This document shows, in pieces, positions 33,601-48,600 of a stretch of DNA of 64,000 nt. The notes under the pieces were generated by a model. It was given only the letters and a program-made list of their open reading frames with translations. It was not told the origin of the DNA and did no database searches. The stretch's first letter is position 1. Each line of letters starts with the position of its first letter. Made by a program: the position numbers and the translations under genes. Source of the stretch: Apoda limacodes (lineage: Eukaryota > Arthropoda > Insecta > Lepidoptera > Limacodidae); assembly GCA_946406115.1 (NCBI GenBank), contig OX291547.1, positions 5,151,001-5,215,000 on the forward strand, written 5' to 3'.

Positions 33601-36600
33601 TATTTATGTTTGTCTCAAGTGAGGGGTTCTTTAACTACGTTATAAAACTACGTTATTTAACTAATAAATAAAAAGTCCCTACTAATAATAATTTTATTTT
33701 TGTTGTTTCCAAGATTATCTCCGTCGATTATGTCTAAAGCAGTACTTGACATAAGTGGGATTACACGTATAATATCTTGGAATCAATTATATTAATATTG
33801 TTCTTACAGAAAGACTGTAAAGTAGTAAAAGCTTCGTTACGAATATTTTACTATTTTCTTTAAAGGAAGTGAGTGTTTGTGAAGAAATAAAAAAAAAAAC
33901 TGTAAAAATGGAAAAAACTATTAAATATCACTTGCTCAACAAAAGTGAGCTGATCTATGAAACTTTAGTGAGATTTGAGAAACCAGCAGAATCATTAATA
34001 GGTCTGAAGCGTCAAATATTAAAGTTGAATGAAAAATTACCAGCTAATGAGGTACTTGAGTCAACTTTAGATCCCAAAGAGGATATTGAAGGTGTAAAAG
34101 CTACTTTAACTTTTATAAAACAAAAGTTAGAGGACACAGGTATTAATAAGGAAAAAATTAAACGATTGGAAGCTTTTTTAAATCATATACATTTTAGATT
34201 ACTACGTATTGACATCACGGATAAGTTAAACTTGGGTCCAGAACTGGCTACAGTTAAAAATGAGTTCCAAAAATTGGATAAATTATGGAATAACAAGATT
34301 TTAGAGATTACTGAACTAGAATTTAATTCATTACAAGAAATTTCTGATTTAACTGATGACAATAGGTCAGAAGTCGGTAGTTTACCTGGAATTAACCAGG
34401 TATCTCAAAAATTTAATGAGGTCTTCAATAATTTAGAAGATGCAGACGTTAAACAAAATAAATTTATTACAGATTCTTGTGATAGAAGCTCTGCACTTGA
34501 ATTGAAAAGATTCAATTATAATGGGAAATCCTGCCCTAGGTCGTTTTTGCAAAAACTAGAAGAATTTAGGCTTTCTAGGAATATAAAAAAAGATTTACTG
34601 TTAGCTAGAGTGTTTGAAATCTTTTCTGACGACGCTTTACATTGGTTTAGATTTATTAAAAAAAAGGTAAGCAATTGGGACGAACTTTGTATTAAATTAG
34701 TTGAAGATTTCGGTAGTTTTGACTACGATTATAAATTATTGAACTATATATACAAACGTACTCAAGGGGAGAACGAAAATATCGTTATTTATGTTGCAAT
34801 AATGGTTGAAATGTTCAATAGGCTAAAGAAATCGCTTTGTGAAAGTGACCAGTTAGAAATATTACTTCGGAACATTAGACCATGTTATTCTTTTTTTGTA
34901 ATACCTGCAAATATTATGACGATTGACAATTTAATTAATATTTGCAAGAAATACGACCAATTTATTGAAAAAAATAGTAATTTCAAAGAGCCAGAAAACG
35001 GGGAAGTGATTTTTTCTGATTTTGATTATAAGAAACTTAGTAGTTCTTCAGAAACGCCCTTTGCTAATAACAAAGATATTAATTATGAAAATTGGAGACA
35101 GAAAGAGTTTAGAGCGAAACCCCTTGATAATTTTAAATCTTTTAAAAATTACAAACAAAAACCTTTGGTTAAGTTGGAATCTAGTTCTCCTTATTATAAA
35201 CCAACGGTTTATAGGAATAAAAGTTTTAATCCGATACATAACGAAGCGCCAAAGGAAATTGCGGGCAGTTCATGAAAATCGTCCGCCATTTTGTGTTCGA
35301 TGCCGTGTACATGGACACGAACTTAGTAAATGCACTTCTAATAACATTGCCTGTTATAGATGTGGTGTTAAAAATTTAAGAACGATAGATTGCTCTAATT
35401 GTAATCAATCTTCTAATAAGAATTACTTTAAAAATACTATAAATTATAATCGTTGTAGACAGGATTTACACGACTGGTCGTCATGGCTTAGCAAAGTCAA
35501 TATTTTTTTCAATTCCTTTCGTACTTCGGTCCTGTTTAACAATGAAAATGATAATTTACGTCCTTTTTTAAAAATAAATATAAAAGAGACAGAATGTATG
35601 GGTCTTTTAGACACAGGTTCTTGCATCAGCGTTTTAGGGAATAATTCACATCTAGCCATACAAAAGCTAGGTTTTACACTTTTAAGGGATGAGAATATAA
35701 AAGTTTCGACTGCTGGTAAAGCAGTACACCAAGCTATTGGCTATTTTTTATTGCCAATGGTATTTAATAAACAATTTAATATAATTAAAACATTTGTTTT
35801 CCCAGATTTGTTCCCTTCAATAATTTTAGGGATAGATTTTTGGAAATCTTTTAATTTGGCACCTAATCTATTTCAAGTTAAGAATGAAATTAAAAAATAC
35901 AATATATCTGAACTTTCTAAAGTGGAAAACAAGATTCAGTTTTATAATAACCTTTCCCCTCTTCAAAAGGAGACGGCGGACAGAGTTATTAGTAATTTTA
36001 AAGCGATTTCGTTTGAGGAAACTGGCATTATTGGTGAAACTAATCTAGTTACACATAAAATAGATACTGGTGATCACGCACAGATTAAACAACGAAATTA
36101 TAGGCTGTCTCCGGAAAGACAACGGGTACTTAGTGAAGAAGTAGATAAAATGATAAAGTGGGACATTATTGAACCATGCGAGAGCCCATGGTTATCTCCA
36201 GTCTTAGTTACGCCTAAGAAGAATGGCGAATGGAGATTTTGTTTGGATAGTAGGAAATTAAATTCAATTACTAGGAAAGACGCGTATAATTTACCTTTTA
36301 TTAATGAAATCTTAGATAATTTGTCTAATGCGAAATATTTAAGCAGTATTGATATTGCAAAAGCATTTTGCCAGATTCCTTTACACGTAGATGACAGAAA
36401 CAAAACTGCGTTTTACGTTCCGACACGCGGCAGTTTCCAATTTAAGCGATTACCCTTCGGGTTATCAAATAGTCCTGCTACACAACAGAGATTGATGGAT
36501 TCCTTGTTTTCTCCCAATTTTAACAACAAAGTATTCTGTTATTTAGATGATATTATCATTATTAGCGAGAGTTTCGAAGAACACATATCCCTTTTAAATC

Positions 36601-39600
36601 GAGTACTTGAAAAACTCACAAAGGCTCGTTTAACTATTAATTTTGAGAAGTGTAAGTTTTTTAAAAATGAGCTAAAATATCTAGGTTACATTGTGGACGA
36701 ACGTGGTCTACGCACAGACCCAGATAAGATGAAAGCCATTCTTGAAATCTCTACTCCTAAATCGCGTAAGGAGGTTCGTCGTTTTTTAGGAACAGCTAGT
36801 TACTATAGACGTTTTATACCCAATTTTAGTACTGTAGCTGGTCCTCTTAATTTATTAACGTCTGCGGGTAAAAATACGCCAAGATTTAAATGGACGAAAG
36901 AAGCGGATAACGCATTTAGTACTTTGAAAAATCATTTTGTAAATACACCTATTTTAGCTTGTCCCAATTATGATCTACCATTTAGTGTACATTGTGATGC
37001 ATCTGGTTTTGGCATAGGTGCAATGCTTACTCAGGAGGTAGACGGCAATGAGGTTGTTGTGGCATACATGAGTAAGTCTTTATCTAAACAACAACGGAAT
37101 TACTCGGCCACGGAGCGAGAAACGCTAGCGGTTATTCTAGCATTAGAGCATTGGCGTTGTTTTCTTGACAACGGGAAACAATTTATTATTTTTACTGACC
37201 ATGCTGCATTGAAATGGTTTTTAAATTTATCTAATCCAACGGGTAGGTTAGCCAGATGGACCATTCGGTTGTCTTGCTTTAATTTTATTTTAAAACATAA
37301 AAGAGGAAAGGATAATGTTGTTCCTGATATTTTATCTCGGTCTACCCCTATAATAGAGAACACATCAACTGACATACAGACTGACGTAGATGATGTTTCC
37401 CATAAATACGTAGAACCAATTGATACTGATCGGAGTATGATTTGGTACGAACAAAAGCGTACCAATTGCTTAAATAATCCATCAGATTGTTTAGATTTCT
37501 GTATTAAGGACGGGAAATTACTTAAAAAAGTTGAAACGGAACCTGATAGTGATTACATGTGGAAGGAGGTTCCGAATCCTAACGATAGGCTTAATATTAT
37601 TGCGGCTAAACATACGGAGCCGTCAAACTCACATTTTGGTGCTTTTAAGACCTTTAAAAAGATATCAAAAGATTTTTATTGGCCAGGAATGTTCCGCCAG
37701 ATATCCAACTACATAGCTGATTGTTCTACATGCTTGGCTTACAAGCATCAAAACCATTCCCCATTTGGTGTCATGGGAAAACCTAAAATTTGTTCACGTC
37801 CTTTTCAATGTATCTCCATTGACTTAGTTGGTCCTCTACCAATGACACATGCTGTTTCAGTAAATACTGTTTAATTTTTCCTTTAAAAAAAGCCACAGCG
37901 GCTAATGTATTAAAAACCTTGGAAAACGATGTTTTCTTGGTTTACGGAGTACCCCAAACAAAATTATGGACAATGGTTCACAATTTACCAGTCACGATTG
38001 TAAAAATCTTTGGGAAAAGTATAACATTCCAAAAGTATTTTACACTCCACGTTACTGTCCACAAGTAAATACTGTGGAACGTTATAATAAAACTATTATT
38101 ACGGCTATTGCAGCCTTAGTAGGCGAAGACCACCGAACTTGGGACAAATTTATTCCACAAGTACAAATGGCTATTAATTCGTCTTGTAATCATACGACTG
38201 GCTATTCACCAGCGTTTTTAGTTTTCGGCCGTGAATTAGTGACCGATGGTAATATTTTCGCGAAGTACGAGGACTTCGACAATTTCGTATTTATGCCCAG
38301 GGATATTTATGCTGAGCATACCGGGTTTCTTGCTAATATATTTAACAAGGTTGAATTAGCTTTATATAAGGCACATCAGAAGAACGCAGAACATTATAAT
38401 CTGCGTCGTACTTTTAAAGAGTTTAATGTTAATGATTATGTATGGAGACGCAATCACGTTTTAAGTGATGCCGGTGCTTATTTCAGCACTAAGCTAGCTC
38501 CGAAATTCGTAAAATGTCGCGTTATACGTAAAGTTTCACCGTTAGTATACGAACTGGTGGACTTAAATGATAAAAATGTGGGTATTTACCATATTAAGGA
38601 TTTTAAATGTTGAAGATACCTCTTAAATTGAGGGCACACTTTGTGCAATTTAATTATAATTAACTACTTATGTAATGGACCAAAGAAATTGGTTTTTAAA
38701 GCATTTGCCTTATATATTATTGTTTATGAAGCTAATATATGCTTTCCTAATTGTTTTACAACTAACTTAAGAGCTAGTGATGTGTTTTTTAAATTACTAA
38801 TCACGATATGTTGTTTTTTTACGTTTTCAAAATTCAAAAAGTCATTTGAACGACACCGTCGTTATTATAAAAATAACATTTAGACTTAATTTAATTTATA
38901 TTCCTCTTTTACCTACTTCAAAATTCAAAAAGTCATTTGAACGACACCGTCGTTATTATAAAAATAATATTTAGACCTAATTTAATTTATATTCCTCTTT
39001 TACCTTCTTCAAAATTCAAAAAGTTATTTTAACGACACCGTAGTTTTTATAAAAATAACGTTTAGACCTTTATTAATATTTTGTTGTTTTTTATCTTTTA
39101 TTTCCTTTAGAGGAAAAATAACTTTATTTTCTTTCGATTGGCATGCAGGAGATGCTTTGATTTGTATTTATATTTAACTACGAATAATAATTTTCATTAA
39201 AGTCGATTGGACGCATTCTTTATTTAAATATTTTAACTGATTCTCAAAAAAGCTATTTGTTCTCTCACGTCAAGAGACGTAATTTCTCTATTTGTACATT
39301 TTTCTTGTCTATTTGACACGTAATTGAAACGTAATTTAACGTTATTTTATATTTTTTCTCAATATTACTATAACAACGACAAATTTCGTTGTTGATGTCT
39401 GCGACATTATTTATTGTAATTTTCTTTACATAGTTTCTTTAGTAGTACTCCTTCCTTGGGTCGGTTATACGACTTTTGCGTTATTAAATGGAGACCAAAG
39501 AGCACGACATCTTTGGCTCATATTAATTCTAAAAGCTATTGTAGCTTATTATATAAAAATACTTAATTTATTTTAACTAATTTTCTTTATTAATTATCTA

Positions 39601-42600
39601 ATTTCTTACGCGTTTTACTTTCTAGCTACTTTCAAACTTGCAATTTTAGACAGTCTCTTTAATATTTATCTCATAATTAAAGGTTTTTAATACAGCGGGG
39701 TTTTAGCTTGAGCAGTATGACAACTCATTAAATAAGTTTATGTCCAAAATATGGAGCGGGGATTGACAACTCCTTAAAAAAGCCCTTGTCGAGGAATTTG
39801 AGCGGTGGGATAACTCATTAAATAAGCCTTATATCGTAGTCCTAGTTGTAATAAGGCATTTGGCCAAGATACAACAATAACATCAAGTCCCTTACAGATC
39901 GGTCATGGGGTTCCTTAGCGGTTATGCCCTTCGTGTGTGGATGAATGAATAGGAAGTATATGAGGTTAGCGTGTTAGGTTGGGTTAGTATGAGTGATGAG
40001 GTTAGAGTATTAGATGCGTACGTGATGTAAGTTTTAAGGGATCGGTTCTGTTTTTTAAATTATTAAACTAACAGCCCGGAAAATTCGTCTAACCGAATTT
40101 TCACGAGGAAGGGGGGATTATGTAGCGAGTGAAGTATTTTATTTTGTATATGTAGTGTGTAATTAGCTTTAAATTACCCTTTTGCGTGTTATGTCAAAAT
40201 CATTGTAAAATTCTATATCCATACATGCATGGAATGCCATACTCATTTACGTCAACAGTCTTTTAAATCTGATTTTGAAAAAAGATGACAGATGGAAAAT
40301 ATTCAGAGTCAGTCTTTTGGAGATTTTCTCGAAGATAGATGTTAAAATCAAAATTTACAATTTTTACCTGAAATAAATAGGAATTAATCTTTTTGGAGTG
40401 CATCAAGTTCTTCGAGAAACAGGAACTAAGGAGATGTAAATTACAAGAGGAACTTACCGCACGAGATTTAATAAGAGAAGGTTTGAATTTCTCGATAAAA
40501 TATCTCAAGGTTGTGGGTTCTACCATAAACCCTCCCAACAGGTACCTAAGTGCATTTATTTGGATAGGTGATTATTGTTATATTGATTCTGCGAATTGGC
40601 TTTTTTCGCCATATTGATTTTTAATTTCTCAATCTGAAAAGAATGGTAATGGCATAGATTGCTGAAAATTGGTGAATATTACATCATATTACGATTAATT
40701 GATATTTTCGACAATACAGTCGACCCGAAGGGAAAATTACGATACCATCGTCTAGATAGGAAAAAGACGGCAAAACAGATAAATTCGGAAACTGAATTTA
40801 GTGCAATTTATTATGGAATTATAGACCTTCAAATTGTTTATTTGTGAAATAGTGATTGTATATAAAACTAAAAATAAATTGTATTAACGAACCTATCTTT
40901 TCATTTATCTTCCCCTGGGGAATTGAGTCTTAACAATGTGTTACATACAATGTTTTTCATCACATTTACGAATAAATAAATAAAAATATAGGGTGAAAAA
41001 ATAAATAAACCCACCAAAACAAATTGAAATAGCAAGAATAGAAGTATAGATAACGCCACTTAGAAAATTAATGAACTAGTAAATTTGGCTAAAGTTTCCA
41101 AGAGCTTTCTTTTTTTCTCAAAAGTTTACGCGGACAAAGTTGAACCTCCATTCTCAAGTCGATGCGTATTTACTTATTTATTATTAACTGGCTTTTGCCT
41201 GCAGTTCCAGCTGCCCTAATTGTGGTTATCGGTGTAGGATTTCAACGGCAACTCTAGAATAATAGAAAAAAAAACTGACTCACACTTGACGTGTTCAAGT
41301 AGCCTATGTTCTTTCCCGGGACTCAAATTATCTCTACCAAATTTCATGGAAATCGGATCAGCGGTTTAAGCGTGAAGTGGTAACAGACAGATAGACAGAC
41401 AGACTATCGCATTTATAATATTAGAATGTACTAGTATGGATTGCAGTAAAACAGTTAATAAACCATATCACTACAAACTTACACTTAAAACACATACATT
41501 TCAACAACAAAAACATGTAGTTTTAAAACTTTTTGCACTGGGTCTACAAACTCGGTATCTTAGACACGAACAAGTAACTAGCTTATTTCAGGAAAATCTT
41601 GTCACCACCAACGCAGATGAGCGTTGGCTATATTTATTTTTAAAACTCTACGTTATCTCTCCTCAGAATTAAGGGTTCGATACGGCAAGTGAGTTTAGGA
41701 TCGTTGAGAATTCTTCTCTTAATTAAATTGAACTTGAATTTATAATTAAAATTTTTTTTTTAATTTATTTTGTTGGGGTGATATAAAAATCAATAAAACT
41801 TTTTTTAAAAAAATTCTATAACACAACACCGCGAAAGCGACTATTACTACTAAGATAGTAAAGCTAAGAAATGGTTGTTATGCGGTAGAAAAAAAATTTA
41901 TCACTTAAATACAAATGTCTTACACAAAATGTCTCTGACTAGACAGAACTGGGTCATGGCACATTTATAAGAGGATTAGAGACGACAGCCACATACGATC
42001 CTTCCACCCAGGAGTTCGTACTACACAGCCCAACGCTCACCTCCTACAAGTGGTGGCCAGGAGGGTGTAAGTAATCAATTATCTAGTTATTTATAGAAAT
42101 AATATTTTTGGGGCAATTAAAAGACTTATTAATTTAGTGATGCTTATTGACAGTGGGTCATACAGTTAACTACTGTATAGTAGTAGCCCAGCTGTACACC
42201 AAAGGTCAATACCATGGTATTCATCCCTTCATAGTTCAAGTAAGAGATGAAGACACTCACAAGCCTCTGCCTGGTATTAAGGTAGGAGATATAGGGGCTA
42301 AGTTGGCTCTCAATGTGCTTAACAATGGCTACATATGCTTCAACAAAGTAAGGATTCCCAGGACGCATATGCTGATGAAGTATGCTCAGGTGTTGGAGGT
42401 AAGTCATGTCAACTTTGCATCTTTATCAGGATCATACGTTTTTTTGGCGTATGTTTTTCTTCACCGAAAAGCCAGTGGTGTTAGTAATTAATGTACTTGA
42501 GATATTAAAAAAAAACATCGGTACACGCAGGATTCTAACCTCCGCCACTCAGGACGCAAAGTGAAATCGAAACCCAATAAGCCACCACTGACTTAAAAAT

Positions 42601-45600
42601 TATGGCATACAACAAATGTTCAACAATCGTTTAGTTCCAGAACAGAACTGTCTATATCTTCTGCTGGTAGATTTTAATATCATTGTAAGGAAGTAAAAAT
42701 ATTAACGATTTGTTTAAATTCAAGTTATAATATACCTACGTCTAGCGCTTGATTGATGTTCGGAGTAGTCAAATGTTTAATACTTTTTGTATCATTACGT
42801 GCAGGCAAAGCGGTATCTTTGACCTTAATTACTCTCACGGGCTTTTTCTTTGTTAATTTCATTTTTCTCAAGACAAGTTCATAGAACCTACGGGCGGTAA
42901 TGACGTGCTTGTACTATCAAGAAGAAGTTGAATAGATGCAAAATATGAACTAAGCACCAAGCAAGCAATTTCAAGTTTTAATTTTAGCCAAAACTTTTTA
43001 ATTATCTAAATATCTAGGGGGTGTCGTTGTTTTCTCTCCTTCTATTCCCGCCATTTCGATTGTGTTTTGGTGAGTAGATAAATTATTTATTCATATATTA
43101 TTTATTCACTCATATTTCTATTTTTATTAGCAAATATGATGAAAAACTTTTTGTGTAACACGGACGGTACGGAAATTACAAATTCGAGTCATTAAGCCTT
43201 CGGCCTTCAGCCTTGGACTTGTAAATAGCCTCTCGTTAGTAATTTTCTCCTTACTACTCTTAATACACAATGTACTATCACACAATTCCGTCGATTAAGG
43301 TTACTATTTTTCTGTTCATAGGATGGTACATTTGTTAAATCTCGCAATAGCAAACTGAGCTATGGAGCGATGGTGTTTGTGAGAGTGATAATAGTCTTGG
43401 ACACGGTAAACTTTATGTCAAAAGCCGTTACAATAGCAATCAGATACTCAGTGATTGGACGACAGTCAAAACTGAAAGAAAGGTAGATGAGAAAAATGTG
43501 TTATAAGTAAATGACACCATTTTTAACATAGTTCTTCGTTATATTGAGAATTTCCTTAATTCTTTAGTGAGCCGGAGTATAAGATCCTCGACTATGTGAC
43601 TCAGCAGCACAAGGTACTAATCGGAATTGCCTCATGCCATGCTGTGAGGACTACAGCTGCTCGACTTTGGGACACATACATTAACGTAACCGAGCAACTG
43701 AATAGCGGAAACATGGAGAGATTACCAGAGGTAAGTTGGTGGGATTGAAAAACTAATCTTCATGTTACGCTAACAGTCATCTAAATAGCCTCCTATTTTG
43801 TTTATTCTTTTAGTTGCATGCACTGGCTTGCTGTTTGAAGGCAGTAAGCACTTCTGACACGGCCTACTTCGTGGAGCGCTGTCGCCAAGCATGTGGTGGT
43901 CTCGGGTACATGCAGTCTTCTAACTTCCCTTCCATCTATGGGATGGTAACCGCAGCGATTACTTATGAAGGAGAGAATACTGTGTTGTTTTTGCAAACTG
44001 CAAGGTAATCAAGGCTTTCGAATTGATCCCGGACGCCGAGATAGAGGCTAAGATTATACCGTATATCTTGGAAAAATTAACTGGACTTTAAGAATAATAA
44101 ATTGTGTAGAAATTACTTAATAATGGCATTAAGGAATAACATTTGGTAGCGTGCATTACCATAGAGCTAAGGATCGAAAATCTCTCCTGGGCCGCTTCAG
44201 GGTGCATTGTTGCCTTTAGTGCACAGCATATGTAAAGAGGTTGGAAACAGGTTGTACAACAAAAATTGGGTGATGAGGAAAGTGGAGTAGAACATGGCAT
44301 CTACAAATTTATGATAATTTCTTGTTGGGGTTGGCATTATCACATAAATCGTAGACTATGTTTAGAACATTTTTATCCACCGGGCAAAATCCGTTTACCT
44401 GTGTGCCTTTTCCAAATAACTTTAATAAATGTAGTTTATGCTAAGTCGTAATAATTTTTTTCTAGATTCCTTGTGAAGACCTGGCAACAAATCGACACGG
44501 GCAATTTAACTCCAAATGTGGCTTATTTTAAGGAAATTTCTGCTATAGGATTTCCAAGTCGTTGGGAAAATTCAGTGGAAGGAATTATTCGCGGATTTCA
44601 AATATCAGCTGTAAGGTTAGTATGTTCGTAAATTTTAATCCTAACAAACATGTAGTACATGTTTTATATGCAATAAAACCATTGAATTACCAATAACTAA
44701 TTTGGCAATCGCACTCAGATCAAATAAAAAGCAACTGCAACATTGTATAACTTTTTGTGTAGTTTTTGTTTCCCAACTCCTTACATTCTCATATACGTCG
44801 TTACATTAAATTATCCTTAATATATACTAACATGTAAAGTCCTTCGTAATAATTAAGATTTAGTGGGTGGAGTGGAAACACATTTTTTCACTATATATAC
44901 ATATTATTTATGTTCTGACCTTACAGCATTAAACTAATTCTGACTGTTAAAATTATACGTGGTTTTAATAATTGTAGGAAAATTTCGTCGTGTGTAGATA
45001 TAATGAAAAGAAGGGTGGCGGCGGGAATGGCATTTGAAGATGCATGGAACATGACGTCGGTGCAGTTGGTTTCAGCGGCGGAGGTGCGTACGTATCTACT
45101 ATAAAGTTGTCTACGTACTAACTTTTTTACTGTATTCTCATTTTAAATATTTCGCCTGTGACTAAAGCACAAATAATTGCACTACTAACCTCGAAAATGA
45201 GGTTTTATAATATGTCCTATGTTGCAACACTTGCAACCATTGGAATTGCAACTAAAATAATATCGAACCAAAATCAAATTTGGCATGTTGCGTTGATAGT
45301 TTAAAAGTGCCTACATCCCTGTATTAAACAAATCTTTCTATGAGAATTTATGAATAGAACCACTTAAAATCATATGTTTTCTTATAATCAAACTTGTAAA
45401 TGTATTGTTGTAAAGATTCATGGTTAATATCACTATTAAACATATAGTCTTACGGGGTTCTTACCGTGTTTAGCCGAGGAAATGAGCTCCCGATATTTCA
45501 GTGCTGTTGCAAGCACCATGATTGCGGGATGACATGTCCCAGTAAAACATTATGTTTAAACTTGTATGAGCTAAATCCAAATTTAGTTAAATTTGATGCA

Positions 45601-48600
45601 GTGAAAGATGGTCTCAAATCCTTACTACATGTTAGTTCAGTCCAGTCATTTTGTCTGGGAACAACTGTCAAATAAATGAAACTAAACCGAAAAAGCTGAT
45701 TTTTAGATTCTCATTATGTATGGCTTATAGAAAAGCCTGAATTGAAATAAAAAAGTGGTAAATTGTGTTCGTTTTTAGATAATTGAGAAAGAATTTCCTT
45801 TGTACCAATTAATCTTAATTGAAAAACTTTAACAATACAACAAAAAAATATATATTTATCATCGCAATTTTAATATCATAACGTAGAGCTATCATAAAAA
45901 AACAAATAAAAATAATCCCCTCTTCCAAGACGGCAGAGGAAACTCAACTCATATGATCAATTTGAAGACAAATAACAATAAGAATATGTTGATCCGTGTA
46001 TCAAGAGTACATAATTTTAAAAGCATTGAATTAATTAAAAGCATTAATAATTACAAATAAGTATTAAATTTTCTAGGCACACTGCAGAGTGATTATTATT
46101 TCTACATGCCACGAAGAAACTCTAAGGACAGTTATTACTGCTTCTCCAGCGCTGAAAGTGGTTTTGCAGCAGCTTGTTGAGCTGTATGCGGTGTATTGGG
46201 CACTCGAGAAACTCGGTGACTTGCTTCTAGTAAGTATATTTTATACACTTATTTTTTTGGAATGACACGCGCCTGATACCTTTGCCACATACATGTGAAT
46301 AGATAAGTGGTATTCAAAAACAAAACAACACACAACAGTTAATTCATTTTACTTCTTCGTCATTTCGGTATTCGATGATACAGAAATAAGGAAAAAATTT
46401 ACTTGATCTTGTTGTAATAAAAATATAGCGGAAATGGCTTAAATAAAATAAAGTAGCTATCGGGGGCAATCTTATAAGTTATTCTTATTCTTATATCTTA
46501 TATGTCTTCATATACATATTCACAATTAACAATTAATACACACCACATTTTCAATAATGATATCAATTCCTTGTTAACATCCTCCTCATTGGTTAGAATA
46601 TTGTGGCGGTTTTTTTTTGTGTAATGAATCTTTCAAAATATCAGTACCACTAAGGTGGCCAACAAGCTCACTGTCACCGTAGCCTATGAAAGCTTGCAAC
46701 ACCAGCGGCAATACTCGCGCGATGCCGACCCTTTAAAAATCTAATCACTTCTTTCTTGAAGTACACCATACTAGTCCTTAGAAAAGGGAGCTCATTCCAC
46801 AACTTAAGTGTTCCCGAGAGGCAGTTCCTTTGGCACCGCACTGTGCTGACCTTTTAGGTTCTAAGGTGTGAATACTAAACTACATACTTAACTAGGTAAA
46901 ACATACTGGTGTATTTGTAAAGCTCTAAATCGTGTAAATCTAAAAGAAGAACTGTTTGTGAATAGTGGACTTTGACCAGTGACCGCGACAAAGAATTTTA
47001 ACGTATATTTCTTGCTTTCTATTTACACAACATTCTGTTGGTCCTTCGAGCCGATCTCTTTTTTTTAACATTTCCAACAATACTTAATAACCTACACTTA
47101 AACATTACATTCATACGATTTGAACGCATACTCAAACTTTTACTTTATTTTATTTTTTATACCACTAAGGTGGCAAACAAGTCTACGGTCCGCTTCAAGG
47201 TAAGCGGTCACCGTAGCCTATGGACGCTTGCAACACCAGAGGCATCACTCGCGCGTTGCCGACCCTTCAGAAATCTAATAACTTCTTTCTTGAAGAACCC
47301 CATACTGTAGTCCTTAGAGAAAACCTTGGTAGGGAGCTCATTCCACACCCCAAGTGTTCGCGGGAGGAAGTTTCTCTGAAACCGCACTGTACGCGACCAT
47401 TTCGGTTCTAAAGTGTGAGAATGAATTCCCTGCCGATGGCGAGCGGTGCGATGGTAGAAAGTAGCCGTGGGCATCATTTCGAACAATTCTTCAGAACACA
47501 ACCCATTGTACAAGCGGTAGAACAACATGGCAGAGAAAACTATAGATTTATTTTTCAAACATGTTTTAACTAATAACTTTTAAAAAAGCTCTAATTTTAA
47601 TTATTTTAGAAGTCAAACGGCAAAGTTTAGAGCCTACAAACTTATTTGAGTAATCTTAATGGAGCAAAACTCTTGCAAACAATAAGTAGATATCTACATA
47701 TTATTTTTCCACTTAAAAATATTATCTTTTTTAATAACTGACGTCATCCACTTTATGTGTGTCGAAATTGTCTAACTAACATTGGAAAATCGGGAAAGCA
47801 ATTATCCTACAAAATGGATGGATTGACTTGTAATTGTTAGTCAGACAATTTTCACACCACACCAAATTGACATGTTTTACACCTGCGCACTTCATTAGCA
47901 ACCTCTATCGAGATTTTTTAAAGAGGAAAACGGTCTCGTCGACCCGAAGCTACTTACGAAGATTCAGCCTGTTATTAATAACAAAAAAAAAGAGGCGGTG
48001 GCTGCTGAACTAACAATAATGTCGCTGTCACCGCATTTAATTTGTGTCGCACTCGCTCGCAGTCAATAGGAAAACAAGTGCAACAGCACTGAATGTGCCA
48101 ACGCGATCAGATGCACAATGTTTTCTAAATTCCCGACGAGAACTCTGTCTCTCTGTTTGTGTTATCGTAGCGCCCAAACGGATGAATTTTACTTCATAGG
48201 TTTTACAACCCTGTCATTCCCAATGCACAAGTAAAACGAACAATTTCATTCGCTTAATGTTAAACCTTTTAAATTGAAAAACGATTAAATTTTGAAGTAA
48301 CTCCAAAACTGACCTGCGTTTATAAAATAGGTTCCTATAGCTGGCGGACCTAATTCTCACTTCATCCGAGATAATCTCGTATTAGAGATTATCTGGAAGG
48401 CACTACCTCGACTGTAAAATTTCGATCGTCGACATCATTTTCGCGTTTGCTGTATTCTCACTGTCAATCGAAACAACCTTCGAACAAAATGTCGTTCGAA
48501 GCGGCGGAATGTTGCCATTGTGAACCGGTTACGTTATGAGGTACGTTCCGTTGCACAGTTTTAAAGCGTTTTTTAAAACGCCTATTCTAATATGCCTCTT

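Larger units (their letters stand above)
32376..40935 (+). mobile_element. Ty3/Gypsy-type LTR retrotransposon, copy 2
   Basis: Same element in the second tandem copy, with target duplication ATGT at 32372-32375 and 40936-40939. It carries the same gag, pol, interrupted integrase and LTR differences as copy 1, showing it was duplicated with the region rather than inserted again. It occupies most of ACOX intron 4 in the complete gene. Confidence 0.93.
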
